Shown here: positions 41,879 to 52,791 of the stretch, one piece after another
Position numbering within the stretch: position 1 is the stretch's first letter
How the letters are laid out: every line of letters starts with the position of its first letter
NCBI GenBank assembly: GCA_027023805.1
Contig: JALVUF010000062.1
Location: forward strand, 1 to 64,000
Source: Helicobacteraceae bacterium
GTDB taxonomy: Bacteria > Campylobacterota > Campylobacteria > Campylobacterales > Sulfurimonadaceae
Length of the DNA stretch: 64,000 nt
Reading direction: 5' to 3'
Position numbers and translations under genes: made by a program
Notes under the pieces: generated by a model
The model's database searches: none
Told to the model about the DNA's origin: nothing
The model's input: the letters and a program-made list of their open reading frames with translations, nothing else

Positions 41879-43534
41879 ATGGCAATCGATAATGAACCAT
41901 TAGAAGAGGAAAATTTTGCTGAAATGTTTGAAGCTTCGCTGAAAAAGCAGGAATCAAATCGTGTGACTAAGGGTGAAATAGTAGAGATACAAGAGGAAGA
42001 AAACAGGGCATTGGTAGGAGTGGGCGATAAGCTTGAAGGTATTTTAAGTTTAGATGAGCTAAAAGATGAAGAAGGTAATCTGATCTTTAAAGTCGGTGAT
42101 GAGATTATGGTAATGGTCACAGGACATTATAATGAACGACCCAAAATCTCATATAGAAAAGTTTTGCAACAGCAAAAAACTTTAGAATTTGTTGAGAAAT
42201 ACAAAGATAATTTTGAAGATTTGGTTATTGAGGGCATTATAGCTAAGAAAAATAAAGGCGGTTATATTTTAGAAGCCGATGGTGTCTCATTTTTTATGCC
42301 CGCTTCATTAGCCGTTGTCAAAGACAATGTAAATGTGATAGGAAAAACTTTAAAAGCACAGGTTATTAAAATAGATCCTAAAGATAACTCGATAGTAGTC
42401 TCCAGGCGCAAACTGTTCAACGAAGAACGCAAGCACAAAAAAGAGATGATTGATGCTCTTATGCAAGATGATGTTATCGTTGAAGGTGTTATTAAAAAGA
42501 TTACAAGTTACGGTATGTTTGTAGATGTAGGCGGCGTTGATGGGCTTGTTCACTATAACGAGATATCTTACAAAGGTCCTGTAAACCCTTCAAAACTTTA
42601 TAAGGAGGGTGATAAAGTTACGGTTAAAGCTATATCGTATGATAAAGACAAAAGGCATCTTTCACTGTCCATAAAAGCAGTACATCCTGATCCATGGGTT
42701 GAGGTTGAAAATGAATTAGATGTAGGCGATACTATAACAGTTACTGTAAGCAATATAGAGCCATATGGCATATTTGTAGATCTAGGTAACGATATAGAGG
42801 GATTTTTGCATATCTCAGAGATAACTTGGGATAAAAATATAAAAAATCCAAATAATTATCTGAGTGTCGGAGATGAGATCGATGTTGAAGTAATCGAAAT
42901 TAATTCAGAAACACACAAATTACGAGTCTCTTTAAAGCGACTGTTGCCAAAACCTTTTGATGAATTTATAAAACAATATAAAGAGGGGGACACTGTTAAA
43001 GGTACTGTCGTGTCTCTTACTGATTTTGGTGCTTTTGTTAAGGTTGGGTCAGTTGAGGGATTACTTCATAATCAAGATGCTTCTTGGGATAAAACTGTTA
43101 AATGTAAAGATTTCTTACATTCAGGCGACGAAGTCGAAGTAAAGATAACTAAAATCAATGAAGATGAGCAGAAGATATCATTAAATTCAAAAGTACTACA
43201 AGAGAGTCCTATTGATAAATTTGCTAAAGAGCACAAGGTAAACGATATTGTAGCAGGTAAAATTAGAGATATCAAAGATTTTGGTATTTTTGTATCTTTG
43301 CAAGGCGGTGTTGACGCACTGATTCGCGATGAGGATTTATCACCTTTAGTAAAAGATGAACTAGAAACAGGTTTTGAAATAGAAGCTGCTATAGCAATGA
43401 TCGATACCAGAAAAGACCGAATACGATTATCGGTAAAAAAATTAGATTATTTAAAAAATCAGGAAATTATGCATAATATAAATGATGATGAATCTAACCT
43501 GTTAGGCGATTTGATAAAAGACAAATTTAACTAA
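41879..43534 (+). CDS. rpsA: 30S ribosomal protein S1
   Basis: Multiple S1 domains; start at MAIDNEPLEEENFAEMFE. Confidence 0.95.
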   Translation: MAIDNEPLEEENFAEMFEASLKKQESNRVTKGEIVEIQEEENRALVGVGDKLEGILSLDELKDEEGNLIFKVGDEIMVMVTGHYNERPKISYRKVLQQQKTLEFVEKYKDNFEDLVIEGIIAKKNKGGYILEADGVSFFMPASLAVVKDNVNVIGKTLKAQVIKIDPKDNSIVVSRRKLFNEERKHKKEMIDALMQDDVIVEGVIKKITSYGMFVDVGGVDGLVHYNEISYKGPVNPSKLYKEGDKVTVKAISYDKDKRHLSLSIKAVHPDPWVEVENELDVGDTITVTVSNIEPYGIFVDLGNDIEGFLHISEITWDKNIKNPNNYLSVGDEIDVEVIEINSETHKLRVSLKRLLPKPFDEFIKQYKEGDTVKGTVVSLTDFGAFVKVGSVEGLLHNQDASWDKTVKCKDFLHSGDEVEVKITKINEDEQKISLNSKVLQESPIDKFAKEHKVNDIVAGKIRDIKDFGIFVSLQGGVDALIRDEDLSPLVKDELETGFEIEAAIAMIDTRKDRIRLSVKKLDYLKNQEIMHNINDDESNLLGDLIKDKFN

Positions 43535-43535
43535 A

Positions 43536-43985
43536 ATGCTTTTTGCAATAAAACGATTGCTCTTTATACATACATTTGAGGCTATTGTTTTTATTGTGAT
43601 AATGCTATATGGTAATTATTTATATGCTTCTGGTTTTGTTAGTTTTACTGATGCGCCATGGATAAAACACCTTGCCGGACAAGGTACGGTGCAACATTCA
43701 TTTACATATCCCGTAAATGAAATAGATATTCATATTGATCTTAATCCTAGCGCACCTAACAATAGAGTATATACGCTAAGCGCTTATATACCAGATTTGT
43801 ATCATCTTTTTTGTTTAAAAGAAGTTTTAAAACAACAAAAAATAAAGTATTATCTAAAAAAGAAAAATAATGATGTAAAATTACTGGTGTATTTATCTAA
43901 GAAACAAAACATAGAACTTTTACTAAAATCATTAAAGGCTTATCGCCTTAAAATAAAAGTTTTGTCTAAACAAGAGGAGAAATAA
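43536..43985 (+). CDS. Conserved hypothetical membrane-anchored protein
   Basis: 149 aa ORF with N-terminal TM, tightly packed between rpsA and serA. Confidence 0.7.
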   Translation: MLFAIKRLLFIHTFEAIVFIVIMLYGNYLYASGFVSFTDAPWIKHLAGQGTVQHSFTYPVNEIDIHIDLNPSAPNNRVYTLSAYIPDLYHLFCLKEVLKQQKIKYYLKKKNNDVKLLVYLSKKQNIELLLKSLKAYRLKIKVLSKQEEK

Positions 43986-45574
43986 TGGAAAAAAGTACAG
44001 TTATTGTTTGTGATTATATTCACGAAGCTGGTTTAAAAATGCTGGAGGATGACGAAAATATAAATTATATTTTTGCTGCTGATGTTGATAAAAAAGAACT
44101 GTTATCAATGTTAAGTGATGCTGATATTGCAATTACACGAAGTTCAACCGATGTTGACGATAGGTTTTTAGATGCGGCGACAAATCTTAAAGCAATTGTG
44201 CGTGCAGGTGTCGGCGTAGATAATGTTAATCTTAAAAGATGTTCAAAAGAGGGCATTATAGTGATGAATGTCCCAACGGCAAATACGATTGCGGCAGTTG
44301 AGCTTACATATGCTCATATGCTCTCGTGCATGAGAATGTTTCCATATTCTCATGACCATCTTAAAAATCAGCGCATTTGGAAGCGTGAGAAATGGTATGG
44401 TTATGAGCTAAAGGGTAAAAAACTGGGTATTATAGGCTTTGGCAATATAGGTTCACGAGTTGCAAAGCGCGCTATAGCATTTGAAATGGATGTATTAGCA
44501 TATGATCCTTATGTGCCTGCCAGCAAGGCTACTGACATTGGTGTTGATTACACAAAAGACTTTGACGAACTTTTATCAACATGTGATATCATTACAATAC
44601 ATACGCCTAAAAATTCTGAAACAATAGATATAATCAGTAGTGAAGAGATTGCTAAAATGAAAGATGGTGTTGTGCTGGTAAACTGTGCACGCGGCGGTTT
44701 GTTTAATGAAGATGCTTTATATGATGGTTTAAAATCAAAGAAAATCCGTTTTGCGGGTATCGATGTTTTCGTAAAAGAGCCGGCTATTAATAATAAACTT
44801 TTAGATTTAGATAACATAGTCGTATCGCCTCACTTAGGGGCAAATACCTATGAATCACAATACAATATCGGAACCCAGGCAGCCTCTCAGGCTATACAGG
44901 CTGCTAAAAAGATAGCATATCCAAATGCTTTAAATTTACCGATAGATGAAACTAAAATACCGTCATTTGTTAAACAATATATGGAGATGGGGCAAAAGTT
45001 AGGATTTTTAGCTTCACAAATAAACCGCTCTGCCATAGTGTCTATAAAAGCAAGTGGTCAGGGAGAGATAGCAAAATATATTGATTCACTTTTAACTTTT
45101 GTAACAGTCGGTGTTTTAGCACAAAACAGCGGTGAAACTATAAACTATGTAAATGCTGAGTTTGTAGCTAAAGATAAAGGAATTGAATTAGAAGCTAAAT
45201 CACTTGCAGATTCATCTGTGTATAAAAATGTAATAACTATTAAGCTTACAACGCAAAAATGTGTTACGACTATAAAGGCCACTATTTTTGATGATGATGT
45301 TCAAAGAATTGTAGAGATAGACGGTTTTAATATTGATGTTGTCTTAAGTGGAAATATGATATTTTTTAAAAATACTGATGTGCCTGGTGTTATTGGAAAT
45401 GTCGGTATGATATTAGCTAACAATAGTGTCAATATTTCTGATTTTAGATTAGGACGTAACAACAATAATGAGGCTTTAGCAGTCATTATAGTAGATAATA
45501 CAGTTAAAAGTTCCACTTTAAAAGAGCTAGAAGGTCTAGATGCATGTATAAGTGTAGGCTACGCTACACTTTAG
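43985..45574 (+). CDS. serA: D-3-phosphoglycerate dehydrogenase
   Basis: GIIGFGNIGSRVAKRA, VNCARGGLFNEDAL, C-terminal ACT domain. Confidence 0.96.
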   Translation: MEKSTVIVCDYIHEAGLKMLEDDENINYIFAADVDKKELLSMLSDADIAITRSSTDVDDRFLDAATNLKAIVRAGVGVDNVNLKRCSKEGIIVMNVPTANTIAAVELTYAHMLSCMRMFPYSHDHLKNQRIWKREKWYGYELKGKKLGIIGFGNIGSRVAKRAIAFEMDVLAYDPYVPASKATDIGVDYTKDFDELLSTCDIITIHTPKNSETIDIISSEEIAKMKDGVVLVNCARGGLFNEDALYDGLKSKKIRFAGIDVFVKEPAINNKLLDLDNIVVSPHLGANTYESQYNIGTQAASQAIQAAKKIAYPNALNLPIDETKIPSFVKQYMEMGQKLGFLASQINRSAIVSIKASGQGEIAKYIDSLLTFVTVGVLAQNSGETINYVNAEFVAKDKGIELEAKSLADSSVYKNVITIKLTTQKCVTTIKATIFDDDVQRIVEIDGFNIDVVLSGNMIFFKNTDVPGVIGNVGMILANNSVNISDFRLGRNNNNEALAVIIVDNTVKSSTLKELEGLDACISVGYATL

Positions 45575-45595
45575 ATATCTTTTGCATTATATCTC

Positions 45596-45624
45596 TTGAT
45601 TAGATGCAATTTGCATCTAATCAA
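45596..45624. terminator. Bidirectional terminator hairpin
   Basis: TTGATTAGATGCA-att-TGCATCTAATCAA, perfect 13-bp stem; contains the stop codon of the convergent RND gene. Confidence 0.8.
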
Positions 45625-47335
45625 AATCTGGGTCTTCAATGGATACCACTTTTTTATAATGACAATTAAAGAGAGTTTTTAAATCTATCATATATAACAG
45701 TATCGGCACAACCATTAGTGAAGCAATAACAGCAGCTATAGTACCAAAAATTAGGGCTACTCCCAATCCTCCAAATACAGGATCGCTAGCAAGAAGCGTT
45801 GATGCCAGTATGATAGCGACCGCGGTTAAAAATATAGGCTTTGCTCTTGTTACCGTTGCAAATGCGATAGCATCCGCTTTTTTCATGGCCTTCTCCTTCA
45901 TAAGAGATCTTGTAAAGTCTATAAGCAGGAGCGAATTTCTTGAACTGATACCTATGAGCGCGATAAATCCAATTAACGATGTAGCTGTTAAAAAGAATGT
46001 ATCTGTGGTAAATAAGTTCATGACAAAGTGACCAAATACAACTCCTGGAAAAGATAAAAAACTGCCAAGTAAAACAATAGAACTTAGTTTATAGCTTTTA
46101 TAGTAAACAACCATTAGTAAAAATATCAGTATTAATGCCGCGATAAAAGCTGTTCCTAACTGTTCAAATGTTTGAAGTGTGACTTTCATTTCACCACCCC
46201 ATTTTAAATTATAGATCTTACCTGTTTGTTTGCTGACTAGCCTAAGGTTAAATAAGCCTGTTTTAGTTATATGATATCGGCCTGATAGTTGTTTTAGTAT
46301 TTTATCTCTTGCCTTCATTAAAGGATAAATTTGCGAAACCATATCAGTGCTTGCCATAACATTTGTCATCTGTTTTAGGTTTTTACTAAGTATCATGGGG
46401 TCAGAATCCACAGGTTTAATCGTAATTAATGATATAAGAGGAACCATCATGCCTTTTGAATTCATAAGAGAAAGACTCGAGAGTTTTGATGTTACAGCAT
46501 GTAGGCTTTGGTTATTAAAAGGCTTTGTTTGATTACTTAACACCATAAATAGCGGTATTTGATAATTATATTTATTTGAATTTTTTACAGCAACAATTTT
46601 GCCTTTAAATGCCAAATATAAAATATTATTTATTTGCTTAACGCTTATTCCCGATAGTTGCGCTTTATCTGTATTTATTTTAATGCCATATTGTTTATAT
46701 ATCTTTTGCTCCATAGTGGAGATATCTACAAGACCTTTTGTGTGCCTAAATATATTTTTAACAGATGATGCTAAATGTCTTATACCTTTAGCGTTATTGC
46801 CATAAATCTCAGCAACTACAGAGTCAAGCACCGGAGGTCCGGAGGGAGGTTGCACAAAGGCTATATTTGTGTTTTTGATAATATTATCACACTTACCGTG
46901 AACTAATGGGCGCATATTGTGTACTATCGTAAATGATGGAGTATCTCTTTTATGTTTATTTGTTAGATTTATAACAAGTTGTGCATAGTTTTCACTATTT
47001 TGAAACTGAGAGCCTTTTATGAGCCCGGCAAAATCCAGTGGAGATCCCATGCCGGAATAAAGTTCAATATTTTGTACATATTTATTTTGTTTTGCAACAT
47101 TATAAACACATGTAGAAACTCTCTTTGTTTGGTAAATCGAGCTTCCGGCGGGTAATTTTATATATATATTAAAGGTATTGCTATCTTTTTCGGGAAGCAT
47201 TTTTACACGTACCAAACCAGTAGGGATCATGGCTACAGATGCAATAAAGGCTATAAGCGTAAATGCTAAAATAAGCCATCTTGTTTTAGCATTTACAATT
47301 CCGGCTCTTATGGCATGTTCAAATTTTTTAAACAT
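45617..47335 (-). CDS. RND efflux permease, C-terminal half
   Basis: 572 aa; second RND repeat (TM7-TM12), LTATSLIGFIALIGISSRNSLLLIDF, FGGLGVALIFGTIAAVIASLMVVPILL. Confidence 0.88.
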   Translation of the reverse strand: MFKKFEHAIRAGIVNAKTRWLILAFTLIAFIASVAMIPTGLVRVKMLPEKDSNTFNIYIKLPAGSSIYQTKRVSTCVYNVAKQNKYVQNIELYSGMGSPLDFAGLIKGSQFQNSENYAQLVINLTNKHKRDTPSFTIVHNMRPLVHGKCDNIIKNTNIAFVQPPSGPPVLDSVVAEIYGNNAKGIRHLASSVKNIFRHTKGLVDISTMEQKIYKQYGIKINTDKAQLSGISVKQINNILYLAFKGKIVAVKNSNKYNYQIPLFMVLSNQTKPFNNQSLHAVTSKLSSLSLMNSKGMMVPLISLITIKPVDSDPMILSKNLKQMTNVMASTDMVSQIYPLMKARDKILKQLSGRYHITKTGLFNLRLVSKQTGKIYNLKWGGEMKVTLQTFEQLGTAFIAALILIFLLMVVYYKSYKLSSIVLLGSFLSFPGVVFGHFVMNLFTTDTFFLTATSLIGFIALIGISSRNSLLLIDFTRSLMKEKAMKKADAIAFATVTRAKPIFLTAVAIILASTLLASDPVFGGLGVALIFGTIAAVIASLMVVPILLYMIDLKTLFNCHYKKVVSIEDPDFD

Positions 47336-48921
47336 TACTTATGCTCCTGTTTATGCTTTGGTTTTTTCAATATCCGCAAAGCAAGATATGGTATAAAGAT
47401 ATATGCGACAAATAACGAAGCTATGAGCGCAATAGGAACATTTTCAGGTATCGGCGCCATAAATTGTCCCATCATATGCCCAACAAAAAGCATAGGTATC
47501 ATAGTTAAGATAATTGCAAATGTGGCAATGTTTGTAGGTGCGCCTATCTCATCAGCTGCTTCTATCATCAAATCGACCTCACTATGATGATGTAAATCGA
47601 TGGAATGAAAGTGCCTGTGTATATTTTCTATAACGATTATTGCCGCATCGACTAAAAGCCCAAGACTTAGTAAAAAAGCAAATAGAGTAATTCTATTCAT
47701 ACTCTGATGTGTGAGATATGCTACAAATAATGTAATAGAAAATATAGCAGGTACTGTAAATGTTACAATAAGAGATTCTCTCCATCCGAGTATAAATATT
47801 AAAAGCACGGCAATAATAATAATTGAAATAATAAGATGTTTTACAAGTTCATTTACTGCCGAATTTGCACGTTTACCGTAATTTCTAGTTATAAGATAGC
47901 TGATGCCTTCTTTGTTTAACATCGTTTTATACCGGCTTAGTGTTTTTTTGATTTGATTTGCAATAATAACGGCATTTGTACCTTTAAGTTTTGAAACTGT
48001 TAGTGTTACCTGGTTTTTAAGTGGATCAAATTTACCGTTTTTACCTCTTATGCTTATTTGAGCAGACCTAAAATTTTGATAATTATATCCATTGCTAACA
48101 GAAGCTATCTGTTTTAGATAGATAGGAGACCCACCATATTTAGCGACTATAATATTTTGGATATCTTTTATGCTGTCAACAGCATTTTTAATTCCAAAAA
48201 TAACTATTTTCTTATTTTTAGTTTGATTTTTAATCTTTGGCACATCATAAGCAAGCGATTGTACTGATTTTACAATTTGACCCAAAGAGATGTTGTATGC
48301 TGAGAGTTTATGCAGATTAACTTTGATATTAAACTGATGCTTATGACCGCCTTTTATGTGCGTAACGGCAACATTTGGGAGAGCATTGATGATATTTTGA
48401 AAATGTGTTACTTTATCATAAAGATATGTTTGCGAGTGATGTTTGTTTTTATTAAAAAACGCAATTGTGACTATCGGTATAACTGTATTTATGTTTAATG
48501 GCTTGATTATAGGATACATCGCTCCTTTTGGTAAAATATCCATATTTTGCATAATTTCATTATAAATTTTAAGGTTTGAAATCTCTTGAGGCTGACCTAT
48601 ATAAAATGAAGCCGTAACGATACCTACATTTTTTAAAGCACGACCATAGATATACTCTACGCCCTTAACCTCTTTGATTTTTCTCTCAAGCGGCTTAACG
48701 ATAACACGCTCCACTTCCTTAGCAGACGCACCCGGTAGAGCTACTATTATATTTGAGCCGCTGACTACCATTTGAGGATTTTCCTGCCTGGGCATACTTA
48801 CAAGAGAGATATACCCTATAACTAAAATAAAAACTCCAAGTACCAATGTCAGGGGGTTATTGATAAAGACTTTCGCAAGTTTTCCGGCTACATTTTTTGG
48901 ATTGTATGGATGAACACTCAT
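47335..48921 (-). CDS. RND efflux permease, N-terminal half
   Basis: 528 aa; first RND repeat (TM1-TM6), LLSLGLLVDAAIIVIENIHRH; 1-nt TAATG overlap with downstream half. Confidence 0.88.
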   Translation of the reverse strand: MSVHPYNPKNVAGKLAKVFINNPLTLVLGVFILVIGYISLVSMPRQENPQMVVSGSNIIVALPGASAKEVERVIVKPLERKIKEVKGVEYIYGRALKNVGIVTASFYIGQPQEISNLKIYNEIMQNMDILPKGAMYPIIKPLNINTVIPIVTIAFFNKNKHHSQTYLYDKVTHFQNIINALPNVAVTHIKGGHKHQFNIKVNLHKLSAYNISLGQIVKSVQSLAYDVPKIKNQTKNKKIVIFGIKNAVDSIKDIQNIIVAKYGGSPIYLKQIASVSNGYNYQNFRSAQISIRGKNGKFDPLKNQVTLTVSKLKGTNAVIIANQIKKTLSRYKTMLNKEGISYLITRNYGKRANSAVNELVKHLIISIIIIAVLLIFILGWRESLIVTFTVPAIFSITLFVAYLTHQSMNRITLFAFLLSLGLLVDAAIIVIENIHRHFHSIDLHHHSEVDLMIEAADEIGAPTNIATFAIILTMIPMLFVGHMMGQFMAPIPENVPIALIASLFVAYIFIPYLALRILKKPKHKQEHK

Positions 48922-48923
48922 AT

Positions 48924-49721
48924 TTATTTACCATCTATTGTTATAGTAGCATACATTCCGGGATATACCTTATGAAACTGGTTTTTAAAAGATATCTTGA
49001 CTCTAAATGTATGTGTCATAGGGTTGGAACTTGGAATGATAGATGACACGGTACCGATAGTCTTGATACCGATAGAAGGAATGTTAACCACCACTTTTTT
49101 CCCTGCACTAATCATTTTAAGATCATTTGCAGCAACAGGTACTACTATCTTTAAGTCCTGTAAATCTGAGAGTACCATAGCCGGCATTCCCGGCATTGCC
49201 ATGTCGCCTACGCGAATATTGTTTTTGATAATAACACCGTTACTTGGTGCTTTGATAGTTAGATATTTGTATTGGCTTTGAACTGATTTTAACCTAAGTG
49301 AAGCCTGCAAAAGCTGTTTTTTTGCAATATATATCATATTTTTAAGGTTGCTAGCTGCTAGTTGTAGATTTTCAACATCATATTTTGATACCATATTTTT
49401 TTTATACAAGTACTCATATCTATGCAGATTTAGTATAGTGTTGTTGTACCTGTTTTCATACATTTGAAGCGATAATCTAGCTTCCCCAATTGCTAATTTT
49501 ACCTGCTGCGTCATGAGATTTATATCTCTTGAGTCTATTTTATAAAGTAGTTGACCCTTATGTACATGTTCTCCTGCTGAGACATATAGATGTGTCACAA
49601 AACCCATATTTCTGCTTGTAATAATTTTTTGATTATTTGAAATAACATTACCGGATAATGTTAAACTGTTTGCAAAAAGACCTGAGACTAGCAGTAGTAA
49701 AGTTATGAGTATTTTTTTCAT
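48924..49721 (-). CDS. RND efflux periplasmic adaptor (HlyD/MFP family)
   Basis: 265 aa; signal peptide, VTHLYVSAGEHVHKGQLLYKID, IKAPSNGVI. Confidence 0.9.
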   Translation of the reverse strand: MKKILITLLLLVSGLFANSLTLSGNVISNNQKIITSRNMGFVTHLYVSAGEHVHKGQLLYKIDSRDINLMTQQVKLAIGEARLSLQMYENRYNNTILNLHRYEYLYKKNMVSKYDVENLQLAASNLKNMIYIAKKQLLQASLRLKSVQSQYKYLTIKAPSNGVIIKNNIRVGDMAMPGMPAMVLSDLQDLKIVVPVAANDLKMISAGKKVVVNIPSIGIKTIGTVSSIIPSSNPMTHTFRVKISFKNQFHKVYPGMYATITIDGK

Positions 49722-51091
49722 GATTGTCCTTGATTTGAGATCTGTTCGAGTTTAAAGATACTGTTGTTTCGTTTATTTCTTATTTTTTGAAGTTTTAAAA
49801 CTATTTGTATCTTTTTTGTCTGTTTTATAATCACATCATTTATAGATACAAGTTTTTCATGATATCGACCGACATAATTATTGTAAATTGCAGTTGCCAG
49901 TTTTACACCTTGCTTTAGTGAAGCTATCTCATAATTATCAGATTTTATCTGCGTTTTAATCTTCTCCACCTTGAGCAGCATTGCTTGTTTTGCAAGATCG
50001 AGTCCTGTGCTGGCTTTTAACTGCTCAATCTCTGCTTTTTGTATCATGGCACTGTCAGCCCCGCCGTTAAATATATTCCATGTTAATTTAGCTCCGATTG
50101 TATAGGCTTTATGTTTGTCGGCATCTCCTAAAAAAGTATTATCTGCGGTAGATACCTGAGCGAATGCGCCGATTGCTGGGTAGTAAGAAGCTTTACTTAT
50201 GGTTACGAGATTGTGCCCGATAGCTAGGCCGTTTTTTGCTTTTTGAATATCTATATTGTGTGCCAATATCTCTTTATCCGTTAGATGTATCATAGTAACG
50301 TCTTGAGGTGGCAAAACGATAGAGGTGACTTTTTGATTCAGTAAAAAACTAAGATATTGGTACAGTAGTGTTTGATTTGCTTGCATCTGATTTATAAGAC
50401 GCAGTACATTTGCAAGTTTGGCCTGTACTTCTAAAACATCAATATTTGTAGCATAACCCTCTTTGACCATGGCTTTTGACGTGTCTTCAAGTCTTTTTAT
50501 ATTTTTTAGTATAATGTTCATCTGCGCTATGGTATGTGAAAGCAATGACAGGCTGTAGTAGGTTTTTTTGATTTGAAAAATCTTTTCATGAGTAAGCTGA
50601 GTTTTATCAAGATTTTTCATCTTCTCAATAGCTTTTTCTATGTGTTTATAGCTTGTTAGTTTAAAACCTGTAAAAAGAGGTACTTCATAACGAAGGGAGC
50701 TTTGAAAAAAGTTATAATCACCTGGATAGTTGAGATTATTAGGAGGAGCTGTGTACGTATTTGGATTATTGGTAGCAAGTGAGCGCATAAACTGCTGGGC
50801 ACCAAAATCTCCAAAATTCGCTTTTCTTGATGTAAGCTTAAACCCAAACACACTCAGTGCGTTATCACTTCTGGCAAATTTTTGTATAAAGTTAAGCGTA
50901 CCGAAATTTTGAGCTTCTGCTTTTTTGATGTTAGCGTTTGCGATCTCTTGATCAAAATTAGCCATTTTAATCTGAAGATTGTTTTTTTTGACCAATAAGA
51001 TAGCGTCTTGTAGTGTTAATTTTGAGATTGATTTGACATTTTCAGCATTTAATAACATTATTGAACATAAAATAATCATCAATATCTTCAT
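49718..51091 (-). CDS. TolC family outer membrane efflux protein
   Basis: 457 aa; signal peptide, repeated coiled-coil/OEP pattern, LTWNIFNGG. Confidence 0.9.
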   Translation of the reverse strand: MKILMIILCSIMLLNAENVKSISKLTLQDAILLVKKNNLQIKMANFDQEIANANIKKAEAQNFGTLNFIQKFARSDNALSVFGFKLTSRKANFGDFGAQQFMRSLATNNPNTYTAPPNNLNYPGDYNFFQSSLRYEVPLFTGFKLTSYKHIEKAIEKMKNLDKTQLTHEKIFQIKKTYYSLSLLSHTIAQMNIILKNIKRLEDTSKAMVKEGYATNIDVLEVQAKLANVLRLINQMQANQTLLYQYLSFLLNQKVTSIVLPPQDVTMIHLTDKEILAHNIDIQKAKNGLAIGHNLVTISKASYYPAIGAFAQVSTADNTFLGDADKHKAYTIGAKLTWNIFNGGADSAMIQKAEIEQLKASTGLDLAKQAMLLKVEKIKTQIKSDNYEIASLKQGVKLATAIYNNYVGRYHEKLVSINDVIIKQTKKIQIVLKLQKIRNKRNNSIFKLEQISNQGQS

Positions 51092-51182
51092 GCCACTCCT
51101 TTGTTAGGCTTTTAATAAAATTATTGTAATTATAACCAATTATACTTATAACTTTATTATATAAAAGTCATAAGAATATGTG

Positions 51183-51671
51183 CTAATAAACACTTTTTTG
51201 TGATAATATTTCTTTCAATTTATGTTTAATTTCTTTAATTTTAGCTGTTGTGAGCTTATATATAGCAGTAGAATTGAGATAGGCAATGGCATGTGATATT
51301 AATTTGTAACTATAATTAAACCAGCTAAAGCTAGTTAAGATATCTTTTGCAAATGAAAATATCCAAAATGAAAAACTAGCTATTACAATTTTTAAAATAT
51401 ATATCGCAACTCCTAAGACGATAAAGCCTTGCGCTAGAGCAATAACTGAGACTATATCTATGCTCTCTGCTATTAAAAACGGCAACAAAAATATCATTAA
51501 AACAACATATCGGTTTTGTTTTAAGATAATCTCTTTTGATTTTTGAACAATATTAAATTTTAATACAAAAGCTCTGATTTTGACAACAAAAAGGTTCCAG
51601 ATAATCTCTTCGAGTATGATATATATTATAATCAATATAATTTTGAAAAAATTGATAATTTTATTGTTCAT
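51183..51671 (-). CDS. Hypothetical membrane protein
   Basis: 162 aa ORF, several hydrophobic segments. Confidence 0.65.
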   Translation of the reverse strand: MNNKIINFFKIILIIIYIILEEIIWNLFVVKIRAFVLKFNIVQKSKEIILKQNRYVVLMIFLLPFLIAESIDIVSVIALAQGFIVLGVAIYILKIVIASFSFWIFSFAKDILTSFSWFNYSYKLISHAIAYLNSTAIYKLTTAKIKEIKHKLKEILSQKSVY

Positions 51672-51768
51672 TTAATGCCCTGTTTTTATAAAAGTTTATC
51701 ATAACTTTTAGATTTTAAGTCAAAAAAGGCTAAAATATCAATACAAACATCTTTAAAGGCGATTATCT

Positions 51769-52782
51769 ATGGATATATTTTTAACAGGCGGAGCGGGATA
51801 TATCGGAAGCCATACATGCGTAGAGCTTTTAAATGCAGGATATAATGTAACTGTTTATGATAATCTAAGCAACTCATCACAAGAGTCTTTAAAGCGGGTG
51901 GAAAAGATCACTTCAAAGAAGATTAGGTTCATTCGCGGTGATATCAAAGATGAGCAAAAACTTATATCTTCGCTTAGCGGCATGGACGCAGTTATCCATT
52001 TTGCAGGATTAAAGGCTGTTGGAGAGTCTGTTTTAAAGCCGCTTGAGTATTATGACAATAATACAGCAGGAACTATTACGCTTTTAAAAGCGATGCAAAA
52101 AAAGGAGGTTAAAAAGATAGTTTTTAGCTCGTCTGCCACCGTTTACGGCGAGCCTTTGTTCTTACCGCTAACTGAAGAGCACCCTTTAAGAGTTACAAAC
52201 CCGTACGGTCAAACAAAGCTGATGATAGAAGAGATATTAAGGGATCTATATAAATCTGATGATAGTTGGGCTATATCAATACTTAGATATTTCAATCCCG
52301 TAGGAGCTCATAAAAGCGGTATTATAGGCGAAGATCCACAAGGGGTGCCAAATAATCTTATGCCTTTTATATCTCAAGTAGCTGTAGGTAAGCGCGATGA
52401 ATTAAATGTTTTTGGAGATGATTATGATACGCCTGACGGTACAGGTGTTAGAGATTATATACATGTAGTAGATTTAGCAAAAGCACATGTAAAAGCGCTG
52501 CAAATATTAGATAAGCCAAAGTGTGAGGCAATCAACATAGGAACAGGCAACGGTTACAGCGTTTTGGAGATGGTAAAAGCTTTTGAGAGGGCGTCAGGTA
52601 AAAAAATCGCCTATAAAATCATGCCAAGAAGAGATGGAGATATAGCCACTTGTTACGCCAAAGCACAAAAAGCAAAAGAGATGCTTGGGTGGACGGCTCA
52701 AAAAGGCATAGAGGAGATGTGTGAAGACACATGGAGATGGCAGATAAACAATCCGGACGGATATAAATCCACAAATGCATAG
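51769..52782 (+). CDS. galE: UDP-glucose 4-epimerase
   Basis: MDIFLTGGAGYIGSHTCVELL, FSSSATVYG, NPYGQTK. Confidence 0.95.
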   Translation: MDIFLTGGAGYIGSHTCVELLNAGYNVTVYDNLSNSSQESLKRVEKITSKKIRFIRGDIKDEQKLISSLSGMDAVIHFAGLKAVGESVLKPLEYYDNNTAGTITLLKAMQKKEVKKIVFSSSATVYGEPLFLPLTEEHPLRVTNPYGQTKLMIEEILRDLYKSDDSWAISILRYFNPVGAHKSGIIGEDPQGVPNNLMPFISQVAVGKRDELNVFGDDYDTPDGTGVRDYIHVVDLAKAHVKALQILDKPKCEAINIGTGNGYSVLEMVKAFERASGKKIAYKIMPRRDGDIATCYAKAQKAKEMLGWTAQKGIEEMCEDTWRWQINNPDGYKSTNA

Positions 52783-52791
52783 GAGTTTTAA

